From: Oscillospiraceae bacterium
GTDB taxonomy: Bacteria; Bacillota_A; Clostridia; Oscillospirales; Oscillospiraceae
Assembly: GCA_024690695.1 (NCBI GenBank)
Contig: JAILOS010000085.1
Location: 1 to 22,450 of the forward strand
Direction: 5' to 3'
DNA: 22,450 nt
Positions 16,439 to 22,450 of this stretch are shown in pieces (the first letter of the stretch is position 1; the number at the start of each line of letters is the position of its first letter). The position numbers and the translations under genes were made by a program. The notes under the pieces were generated by a model. It saw only the letters and a program-made list of their open reading frames with translations. It did no database searches and was not told the origin of the DNA.

Positions 16439-17302
16439 TCACTGCAGCTTCGCGTTGTGATTGCGGAGGTAGCTGAGCACGGCCCTCAGGCCGGTGCTGT
16501 TGAGGCTGCGCCCGGTCCCGTCGGCGTATTCGCTCAGCAGATTGCCGTCGGAGCAGAGCGTGCTGCCGAGATCGCCGTAATAGGCGCCGGTGTCGATGCA
16601 CACGGTTTTGATCCAGCCGTTGATTTCGGCCGCCTTTTCCGCGTTCAGCCCGTCAGTGCCGACGTAGGCGGCGGTGACGGAGCTGAGCGAGAGACAGACG
16701 ATGATCGTGTCGGGGCTGGCCTCGCTGAGATCGCGGATCAGAGACTCGTAGTTGGCGATGAAGGCGCTGCCGTCGAGCCCGTCGATCCCGTCGCTGCCGA
16801 CGGCGATGACGAGAATCTCGGGCTTTGCGATCGTCGCGGCGCTGGCCGGGCTGATAAACGAGCCGTCGCCGGGATAGCGGATGCTCCAGTTCCCCGTATC
16901 GCCCATCGCGAGGAGACCGGTCTCGCTGCTCCAGACCGGCCCGCTCGTAAGACCGAGGCTGCGCAGACGGATAAAGCTGCTGTCCACCAGATACGTCAGG
17001 CTGTCGGCGTATTCCTGACCGGCGTCCGTGGTCTGGGCGAGCGGATGGAGCGTGCCGTCGGGCCGGAGGGCCGTGGCGGGCTCCTTCGTTTTCGGCTCGT
17101 CCTCCTCCTTGACTTCGTCCTTCTCGGGACGGCGGATGGCGTCTCCGGTCGCATTTTCGCGCAGATCCATGACCGGACGGTCGGTATCGCCGTCGTAGCC
17201 GGTAAAGACGGTGACCGCAAAGCCGACCGTGAGCGCGGCGAGCGCCAGAAAGATCGCCAGCGCCCAGATCAGATTGCTGAGCTTCAGGATTCGTTTGAAC
17301 AT
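16439..17302 (-). CDS. membrane-anchored SGNH/GDSL-like protein with degenerate active site
   Basis: This is a 287-residue protein. A membrane anchor lies at about 10-33, then an acidic/basic linker (50-78), then an SGNH-like domain. Block I is YLVDSSFIRL (Asp107, Ser108). Block III is VIAVGSDGID at 166-174, in place of the usual GxND. The end region is DGTGRSLNSTGLRAVLSYLR (261-280), where the family normally has DxxH. The catalytic His therefore appears to be missing, so esterase activity is doubtful. I infer a surface-associated role, perhaps binding or modifying cell-wall glycans. GAGGAG precedes the start. It follows the EF-G paralogue by 72 bases with a GC-rich hairpin between, so co-transcription is possible but reduced. 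Confidence 0.7.
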   Translation of the reverse strand: MFKRILKLSNLIWALAIFLALAALTVGFAVTVFTGYDGDTDRPVMDLRENATGDAIRRPEKDEVKEEDEPKTKEPATALRPDGTLHPLAQTTDAGQEYADSLTYLVDSSFIRLRSLGLTSGPVWSSETGLLAMGDTGNWSIRYPGDGSFISPASAATIAKPEILVIAVGSDGIDGLDGSAFIANYESLIRDLSEASPDTIIVCLSLSSVTAAYVGTDGLNAEKAAEINGWIKTVCIDTGAYYGDLGSTLCSDGNLLSEYADGTGRSLNSTGLRAVLSYLRNHNAKLQ

Positions 17303-17328
17303 GACGGACGAACTCCTCTCCGTAAGGA

Positions 17329-17356
17329 CAGGGCGGCGGCACGCGCCGCCGCCCTG
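17329..17356 (-). terminator. GC-rich hairpin between EF-G paralogue and SGNH gene
   Basis: A perfect 12-bp stem (17329-17340 with 17345-17356) has a 4-base loop. On the minus strand it is followed by TCCTTA rather than a T-run, so it is probably a partial terminator or mRNA-stabilising hairpin. Confidence 0.5.
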
Positions 17357-17374
17357 GATCAGGCTGAAATCGGA

Positions 17375-19378
17375 TTACTCCTGCTCGGCAAGAGCCTTGG
17401 CCTCTTCGATGACCTTCTGCTGGACGTTGCCGGGGGCCTCCTCGTAGCGGATGAACTTGCAGGAGAAGGAGCCGCGGCCCTGCGTCATCGAGCGCAGGTC
17501 GATCGTGTAGCTGCCCATCTCGGCCATCGGGACCTCGGCCTCGACGATCTGCATGCCGTCCTCGGCGTTCATGCCGAGCACGGTGCCGCGGCGCTTGGAG
17601 CTGATGTCGCTCATGATGTCGCCGAGGTTGGCGTCGGGGATGGTGACGCGCAGCAGGCCGATGGGCTCGAGGATCGTGGGACGGGCCTTCGGAATGCCGT
17701 CCTGATAGGCCAGGCGGGCGGCCGTCTGGAAGGCCATATCGTTGGAGTCGACCGGGTGGTAGGAGCCGTCGTACAGGGTGGCCTTCAGGCCGACCAGCGG
17801 GTATCCGGCGAGGACGCCCTTCTGCACCGCGTTGCGCAGGCCCTTTTCAACGGAGGGGAAGAAGTTTTTCGGAACGGAGCCGCCGAAGACTTCCTCGGCG
17901 AAGATCATGTCGTCCTGCTCCTCCTGGGGCTCGAAGCGGATCCACACGTCGCCGAACTGGCCGGAACCGCCGGACTGCTTCTTGTGACGGCCGTGGGCTT
18001 CGACCTTGCCCTTGATCTTCTCGCGGTAGGCGACGCGGGCCGGCTTGAGCTCGGTGTCGACACCGAAGCGGGACTTCAGCTTCGCGCACAGCACGTCCAC
18101 CTGGATGTCGCCCTGGCCGGAGATGACCATCTGATGGGTCTCGGCGTTGTTGACGAGGGAGAAGGAAATGTCTTCCTCGTTGAGTCTGGCAAGACCGCCG
18201 GCGACCTTGTCGTCCTGGCCCTTGGTCTTGGGGGAGATGGCCATCGAGTAGCAGGGCTCGGGCATCTCGATCGCGGGCAGCTCCTCGTCGAGCTTCGGAT
18301 CGCAGACCGTGTCGCCGGTCTTCCAATCCATCTTGCCGACCGCGACGATGTCGCCGCAGCAGGCTTCCTTGGTCTCAACGCTCTTCTTGCCGGTGATGGT
18401 GTACAGACGGCCGAGCTTGTCGGTGCTGGAGGCGCGCAGGTCGCGCAGAGAGAGGTCGGCGGTGACGGCGCCCTTGAGGACCTTGATGAAGCTGTACTTG
18501 CCGAACTGGTCGGACACGGTCTTGAACACGAAGGCCTGCACCGGGCCGGCGACGGCCTCGGGAGCGGGAACGTAGTCCACAATGCCCTGCAGCAGGGCCT
18601 CGGTGCCGATATTGGCCATCGCGGCGCTGGCGAACACGGGGACGACGCTGCGGTCCTTCATGCCCGCGCGCAGACCCTCGATGATGTCGGCGTTCTCGAG
18701 CTCCATGGTCTCGAAGAACTTCTCCATCAGCTCTTCGGTCGCGCCGGCGGCGGTCTCCATCAGCTCCATGCGCAGGTCTTCGACGTGGCCCGCGTCGGCC
18801 GCGGGGACGGCGCCCTTGACGGTCTTGCCGCCGTTGGTGGCGTAGCAGACGTTGTTGACGAGGTCGATCACGCCCTTGCCGTCGCTGCTGGGAATGGTCA
18901 CGGGGGCGACGATGCTGCCGTACCGGGCGCGCAGCGCCTCGACGACGGCGAAGTAATCGCCGTGCTCCTCGTCGGCCTTGGAGACGACGAAAGCGGCGGG
19001 CAGGTTGGCGGCCTTCAGATACTTCCAGCATCTCTCGGCGCCGACGGAGATGCCGTCCTTGGCGGAGACGAGGATGAAGCCGGCTTCGACCGCGCGCAGC
19101 GCGCACAGGACGTCGCCCACGAAGTCAAAATAACCCGGGCAGTCGATCACGTTGATCTTCGCGCCGCCGAAGCTGATCGGAGCGACGGAAGAGGCGATCG
19201 TGATCTGACGCTTGATTTCCTCGGCGTCGTAGTCGCAGACGGTGTTGCCGTCGCTGACCTTACCCTGGCGGTCCAGAGCGCCGGTGACGAACAGCATGCT
19301 CTCGGCCAGACTGGTTTTGCCGCTGTTGCCGTGGCCCAGGAGGGCGATGTTGCGGATGTTCTTGGTTTCGTAGCTCAT
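17375..19378 (-). CDS. elongation factor G paralogue (EF-G-2 type GTPase)
   Basis: This 667-residue protein has the full EF-G domain order: GTPase domain (1 to about 260), domain II, and domains III-V with GGSGQFGDVWIRFEPQ and the C-terminal RGTVLGMNAEDGMQIVEAEV. The P-loop is GHGNSGKT (15-22). G2 is KRQITI (56-61). G3 is DCPGYFDF (79-86), where canonical EF-G has DTPGH, so the catalytic His is Tyr. G4 is SKAD (133-136) instead of NKxD. No G' insertion is evident, and it is somewhat shorter than canonical EF-G. These traits mark a secondary EF-G, not the main translocase, which is usually in the rpsL-rpsG-fusA-tuf operon. Role is uncertain: accessory translocation or ribosome rescue. Its own promoter lies just downstream of glyA. 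Confidence 0.88.
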   Translation of the reverse strand: MSYETKNIRNIALLGHGNSGKTSLAESMLFVTGALDRQGKVSDGNTVCDYDAEEIKRQITIASSVAPISFGGAKINVIDCPGYFDFVGDVLCALRAVEAGFILVSAKDGISVGAERCWKYLKAANLPAAFVVSKADEEHGDYFAVVEALRARYGSIVAPVTIPSSDGKGVIDLVNNVCYATNGGKTVKGAVPAADAGHVEDLRMELMETAAGATEELMEKFFETMELENADIIEGLRAGMKDRSVVPVFASAAMANIGTEALLQGIVDYVPAPEAVAGPVQAFVFKTVSDQFGKYSFIKVLKGAVTADLSLRDLRASSTDKLGRLYTITGKKSVETKEACCGDIVAVGKMDWKTGDTVCDPKLDEELPAIEMPEPCYSMAISPKTKGQDDKVAGGLARLNEEDISFSLVNNAETHQMVISGQGDIQVDVLCAKLKSRFGVDTELKPARVAYREKIKGKVEAHGRHKKQSGGSGQFGDVWIRFEPQEEQDDMIFAEEVFGGSVPKNFFPSVEKGLRNAVQKGVLAGYPLVGLKATLYDGSYHPVDSNDMAFQTAARLAYQDGIPKARPTILEPIGLLRVTIPDANLGDIMSDISSKRRGTVLGMNAEDGMQIVEAEVPMAEMGSYTIDLRSMTQGRGSFSCKFIRYEEAPGNVQQKVIEEAKALAEQE

Positions 19379-19447
19379 GTGTTGCTTCCTCTCTGTAAGA
19401 ATATATGGTCAAGTGTTTTCTACGCAGTCGATTGACGCAATCAATTT

Positions 19448-19477
19448 ATTATACACTATGGTGCTGCCGTTTTGCAA
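19448..19477 (-). promoter_or_regulatory. promoter of the EF-G paralogue
   Basis: On the minus strand TTGCAA (19477-19472) and a perfect TATAAT (19453-19448) are spaced by 18 bases, giving a leader of about 60 nt. A small 5-bp inverted repeat, GATTG-N3-CAATC (19430-19442), lies right at the expected transcription start and might be an operator. Confidence 0.6.
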
Positions 19478-19503
19478 GGCTATTTTTGCCGATTTCGGGC
19501 TTT

Positions 19504-20745
19504 TTACAGCTCCGGATAGAGCGGGAAACGGCGGCAGAGCTCAACGGTCTGCTCCTTCGCCTCGCCGACGGCGGCCTCGCCCTCGCGGATCAGCCGCACG
19601 ATCAGATCGCCGATCTGCCGCATCTCGGCCTCCTTCATCCCGCGGGTCGTAACGGCGGGCGTACCGAAGCGCATGCCGCTCGTCTGGCGCACGGAGAGGG
19701 TCTCGAAGGGGATCGTGTTCTTGTTGGCAGTGATGTTGGCGCGGTCAAGCAGCTCCTGCACCTCGGCGCCGGTGCGGCCGAGGCTCATCACGTCGGCCAG
19801 CATCAGATGATTGTCCGTGCCGCCGGAGACGAGACGGATGCCGCCCTGCCGCAGACTGTCGGCCAGCGCGGCGGCGTTCGCGACGACCTGCCGCTGATAG
19901 GCGCGGAAGTCCTCGCCCAGCGCCTCCTTCAGACAGACGGCCTTTCCGGCGATCACGTGCATCAGCGGCCCGCCCTGGCTGCCGGGGAAGACGGCGCTGT
20001 TGATCTTCTTGCGCAGCTCGTCGCGGCAGAGGATCAGCGCGCCGCGCGGCCCGCGCAGCGTTTTGTGCGTGGTCGTCGTCACCACGTCGGCGTAGGGCAC
20101 CGGGCTCGGGTGCAGCCCCGCGGCGACGAGGCCGGCGATATGCGCCATATCGACCATCAGATAAGCCCCGACCGAGTCGGCGATATCGCGCATCCGCGCG
20201 AAGTCGATGAAGCGCGGGTAGGCGCTGGCGCCGGCGATCAGCAGCTTCGGGCGGCATTCCTCGGCCTTCTGCTGCAGCGCGTCGTAGTCGATCCGCTCGG
20301 TTTCGCGCTCGACGCCGTAAAACTCCGCGTGATAGAATTTGCCGGACATGGAGGATTTGAAACCGTGGGTCAGATGCCCGCCGTGGCTGAGATCCATGCC
20401 GAGAATGGTGTCGCCGGGCTTGAGCAGCGCCAGATACACCGCGTTGTTGGCGGACGAGCCGGAATGGGGCTGCACGTTGGCGTGCTCGGCGCCGAAGAGC
20501 TGCTTGGCGCGGTCGATCGCCAGGTTCTCCACCTCGTCCACGTAGTCGCAGCCGCCGTAATAGCGGGCGCCGGGATAACCCTCGGCGTATTTGTTGGTCA
20601 GATGGCTGCCCATCGCTTCCATCACGGCGCGGCTGGTGAAGTTCTCGGACGCGATCAGCTCCAGATGATCGCGCTGGCGCTCCAGCTCCCGCAGCATGGC
20701 CTCGTATATTTCCGGATCCTGCCGGCGGATCTGCTCGTAGCTCAT
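19504..20745 (-). CDS. glyA: serine hydroxymethyltransferase
   Basis: This 413-residue PLP enzyme interconverts serine and glycine with transfer of a one-carbon unit to tetrahydrofolate. The PLP lysine is Lys228 in [15 protein letters not shown]. Other landmarks are [43 protein letters not shown] and [13 protein letters not shown]. Length is normal for bacterial GlyA. GGGAGGT precedes the ATG. It is a cytoplasmic enzyme. The gene has a near-consensus promoter that overlaps a divergent one, and no clear terminator separates its end from the EF-G paralogue promoter. Confidence 0.96.
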   Translation of the reverse strand: MSYEQIRRQDPEIYEAMLRELERQRDHLELIASENFTSRAVMEAMGSHLTNKYAEGYPGARYYGGCDYVDEVENLAIDRAKQLFGAEHANVQPHSGSSANNAVYLALLKPGDTILGMDLSHGGHLTHGFKSSMSGKFYHAEFYGVERETERIDYDALQQKAEECRPKLLIAGASAYPRFIDFARMRDIADSVGAYLMVDMAHIAGLVAAGLHPSPVPYADVVTTTTHKTLRGPRGALILCRDELRKKINSAVFPGSQGGPLMHVIAGKAVCLKEALGEDFRAYQRQVVANAAALADSLRQGGIRLVSGGTDNHLMLADVMSLGRTGAEVQELLDRANITANKNTIPFETLSVRQTSGMRFGTPAVTTRGMKEAEMRQIGDLIVRLIREGEAAVGEAKEQTVELCRRFPLYPEL

Positions 20746-20777
20746 GGTATGACCTCCCGAATAAGACAGTACGAGAC

Positions 20778-20806
20778 ATTATAAAACATTTTTCGCCCCT
20801 TTTCAA
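20778..20806 (-). promoter_or_regulatory. glyA promoter
   Basis: On the minus strand TTGAAA (20806-20801) and TATAAT (20783-20778) are spaced by 17 bases, a near-consensus promoter. Its -35 box occupies the same bases as that of the divergent promoter. Confidence 0.75.
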
Positions 20807-20828
20807 TAAGAGAAAAACGTGATATGAT
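20800..20828 (+). promoter_or_regulatory. promoter of the EEP-fold protein gene
   Basis: TTTTCA (20800-20805) and TATGAT (20823-20828) are spaced by 17 bases. The -35 box is weaker than that of glyA and overlaps it almost fully. Confidence 0.5.
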
Positions 20829-20878
20829 AGCATCATCAATTCCAAAACGGGCAAAAACCCGGAACAGGAGGAAACAGC

Positions 20879-21955
20879 ATGAAAAAATTCTTCATGGGCC
20901 TGCTGAGACTGGTTCTGACGATCCTCATTATTGCGGTCATCGGCGTGGCCGGGCTGCTTACCTGGCTCACGCTGACGGAGTACAAGCCGGCGGAAGTCGA
21001 GCCGCTGGAGTTTATGGGCACGATGCTGGAGCAGAAAAAGCTGCCCGCCGGAGAGAGCATCGACGTGATCAGCTGGAACATCGGCTACGCCGGACTCGGC
21101 AAGGGCTCCGATTTCTTTATGGACGGCGGCAAGAGCAGCCGCTCGGCCGACAAAATGCAGGTCAGCGAATATCTGGCCGGCATTTATGAAACGCTGTACG
21201 ACAGTGAGATCGAGCCCGATCTCGTGATACTGCAGGAGGTCGATACCGACTCCTCGCGCACCTTCGGCGTAAACGAAGCCGCCGCGCTCGCCAACGGCAA
21301 CACCGTCCACGCGCTCAACTATTCCTGCCCCTTCGTGCCGATCCCGATGCCGCCGATGGGCAAGGTCAACAGCGGTCTGCTGACGACGACGGAATACGAC
21401 GTCGAGAGCGCGCAGCGCATGGCGCTGCCCTGCCCCTTCAGCTGGCCCCTCCGCATCGCAAACCTCAAGCGCTGCCTGCTCGTGAGCTATCTGCCCATCG
21501 AAGGGACGGACAAGCAGCTCGTGCTGGTGAACCTGCACCTCGAGGCCTATGACGACGGCGAGGGGAAGATCGCCCAGACCAAGGTGCTCAACGACTTTAT
21601 CCAGGCCGAGTACGCCAAGGGCAACTACGTGATCGCCGGCGGCGATTTCAACCAGATTTTCCCCGGCGGGCTCGAGGCCTATCCGAACACGCATCCGGAG
21701 CTCTGGACGCCCGGCCTGCTGACCGAGGACATGCTGCCCGAGGGCTGGAGCTACGCCTTCGATCTCACGAAGCCCTCCTGCCGTCTGCTCAACCGGCCCT
21801 ACAACCCCGAGGATACCGTCAACACCCAGTACTACGTGATCGACGGCTATATCCTCTCGCCCAACGTGGAGCTGGAGCTGGTGGAGACGCTTGACCTCGG
21901 CTTTGCCAACTCGGACCACAACCCGGTGCACATCCGCGTAAAGCTGGCCGGGTGA
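20879..21955 (+). CDS. membrane-anchored endonuclease/exonuclease/phosphatase-fold hydrolase
   Basis: This 358-residue protein has a membrane anchor or uncleaved signal at about 8-32, placing the catalytic domain outside the membrane. The EEP superfamily motifs are all present: ISWNIGYAG (Asn67), LVILQEVD (Glu120), VNLHLEAYD (His220), AGGDFNQ (Asp256, Asn258), YYVIDGYILSPNV and NSDHNPVHI (Asp346, His347). The metal-dependent phosphodiesterase core therefore looks intact. Substrates in this superfamily range from DNA to sphingomyelin and phosphoinositides, so the target is unknown; the surface location argues against DNA repair. GGAGGAAACAGC precedes the ATG. A hairpin terminator ends the single-gene transcript. 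Confidence 0.88.
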   Translation: MKKFFMGLLRLVLTILIIAVIGVAGLLTWLTLTEYKPAEVEPLEFMGTMLEQKKLPAGESIDVISWNIGYAGLGKGSDFFMDGGKSSRSADKMQVSEYLAGIYETLYDSEIEPDLVILQEVDTDSSRTFGVNEAAALANGNTVHALNYSCPFVPIPMPPMGKVNSGLLTTTEYDVESAQRMALPCPFSWPLRIANLKRCLLVSYLPIEGTDKQLVLVNLHLEAYDDGEGKIAQTKVLNDFIQAEYAKGNYVIAGGDFNQIFPGGLEAYPNTHPELWTPGLLTEDMLPEGWSYAFDLTKPSCRLLNRPYNPEDTVNTQYYVIDGYILSPNVELELVETLDLGFANSDHNPVHIRVKLAG

Positions 21956-21974
21956 CGAGCCTGATAACGAACGA

Positions 21975-22010
21975 AACCGCAGACCGGAGAAATCGGCCTG
22001 CGGTTTTTTT
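21975..22010 (+). terminator. terminator after the EEP-fold gene
   Basis: An interrupted stem (AACCGCAG-A-CCG paired with CGG-C-CTGCGGTT, one A-C mismatch) has a 7-base loop and is followed by seven T residues. Confidence 0.85.
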
Positions 22011-22048
22011 GCGCGGAATGCAACTTTCGGGCGTTTTTAAGGGTTCTT

Positions 22049-22285
22049 ATGGATGAACGGCGTTCAGAAGAAACAGAGGCGACGGGCAGGAACGGTCAGT
22101 ATCAGTTCCGTTACGTTATCCTTCTGAACGAAACGGAAGGCTGGGCCGTTTCGGTCGGCGGCGAGGACGGCATGGAGACGCTGGAAAAGATCGCGCGGAA
22201 CCTGGAAATACGCGTCACGGACAAGGCGGTGGATTTCAGCACGACGGGAGCCGACGCGGGATACTTTATGATCGGCCGAGGATAA
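22049..22285 (+). CDS. small hypothetical protein
   Basis: A 78-residue ORF lies between two terminators. It has an acidic/basic N-terminus and then a small alpha/beta-like core (YQFRYVILLNETEGWAVSV). It has no Cys, signal peptide or membrane segment. I do not recognise the family. The start (ATG 22049) has only AAGGG upstream, a weak ribosome binding site, and no clear promoter was found between the preceding terminator and the start. It could be a real small gene or a chance open frame. Confidence 0.45.
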   Translation: MDERRSEETEATGRNGQYQFRYVILLNETEGWAVSVGGEDGMETLEKIARNLEIRVTDKAVDFSTTGADAGYFMIGRG

Positions 22286-22293
22286 GAGAATAA

Positions 22294-22343
22294 AAAAACG
22301 GCTCGGACAAGCAGCTTCTCGTGCTCGTCCGAGCTGTTTTGCT
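22294..22343. terminator. bidirectional terminator
   Basis: A 13-bp stem with one mismatch (22301-22313 with 22322-22334) has an 8-base loop. It is followed by TGTTTTG on the plus strand and by a run of seven T residues on the minus strand, so it chiefly ends the minus-strand gene entering from the right. Confidence 0.8.
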
Positions 22344-22375
22344 TCATTCGGGAAAGCTCCCGGGACCGCCGCGTC

Positions 22376-22450
22376 TCAGCAGCCGCAGCCGCAGCCGCCG
22401 TCTCCGCAGCCGCAGCCGCAGTCGCCGCCCTCGTCGCCGCAGCCGCCGCA
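22376..22450 (-). CDS. C-terminal Cys/Gly-rich tail of a gene cut by the window edge
   Basis: The minus-strand frame from the right edge to a TGA at 22376-22378 encodes 24 residues made only of Cys (8), Gly (12), Asp and Glu: CGGCGDEGGDCGCGCG followed by DGGCGCGC. Such tails are plausible metal-binding or redox appendages, and several Firmicute membrane proteins carry them. The main body of the protein is outside the window, so its function is unknown. A terminator with a strong T-run lies just downstream on this strand, supporting that the frame is real. Confidence 0.65.
   Translation of the reverse strand, partial: CGGCGDEGGDCGCGCGDGGCGCGC

Noticed and set aside
16430..19435. 1001-codon plus-strand open frame across SGNH and EF-G genes
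   Set aside because: It spans two recognised minus-strand genes and the gap between them, a typical antisense artefact of high GC.
19745..21931. 728-codon minus-strand open frame across glyA and the EEP gene
   Set aside because: It crosses the divergent promoter region, is in the wrong frame for glyA and antisense to the EEP gene.
22380..22450. Possible tandem-repeat or CRISPR-like array of CAGCCG units
   Set aside because: Units are 3 to 6 bases and imperfect, and they read as Gly/Cys codons of a minus-strand gene, so a coding tail is the better explanation.

Overview
The window looks like a chromosome segment of a high-GC Gram-positive anaerobe of the gut Clostridia type (Oscillospiraceae-like). 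This is inferred from PlsY-type lipid synthesis, a PepV-type dipeptidase, an EF-G paralogue, a giant secreted S8 protease with Fn3/Big_2/dockerin-like modules, strong AGGAGG ribosome binding sites and sigma-A type promoters. No rRNA, tRNA, CRISPR array or intact insertion sequence was seen.

Left island (1 to about 2464). This part is AT-richer than the rest. It carries a minus-strand set: a treble-clef/zinc-ribbon protein with a PD-(D/E)XK-like nuclease end, a small HExxH metalloprotease-like protein, and an SF0329-like protein that runs off the left edge. Between the nuclease gene and rlmD lies the 3' end of an XRE/antitoxin-like gene with no 5' end. Composition changes abruptly at the rlmD stop codon. 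A second, diverged copy of the conserved RumA/RlmD C-terminal peptide HVETVVL lies at about 459-488. Together these point to a cargo island built by integration at the 3' end of an rlmD-type gene.

Housekeeping block (2465-6610). A TRAM-less 23S rRNA m5U methyltransferase (minus) is divergent from a short RluA-type pseudouridine synthase (plus). PlsY and a PepV-like M20 dipeptidase follow. Each of the last three plus-strand genes has its own recognisable promoter.

Envelope/proteolysis block (6611-17302). A structured leader of about 215 nt precedes a 2149-residue secreted subtilase with an internal dockerin-like module, a cohesin-like module and two tandem 182-residue Fn3-pair repeats. A strong terminator follows. 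Next come a sensor histidine kinase translationally coupled (ATGA overlap) to a membrane-anchored HtrA protease, with no response regulator nearby, and then a convergent membrane-anchored SGNH-like protein. HtrA and SGNH share a long bidirectional terminator.

Right block (17303-22450). An EF-G paralogue with altered G3 and G4 motifs and glyA lie on the minus strand. glyA is divergent from a membrane-anchored endonuclease/exonuclease/phosphatase-fold protein, and the two promoters have superimposed -35 boxes. A small orphan ORF and a bidirectional terminator follow. The right edge cuts through a minus-strand gene ending in a striking Cys/Gly-rich tail.
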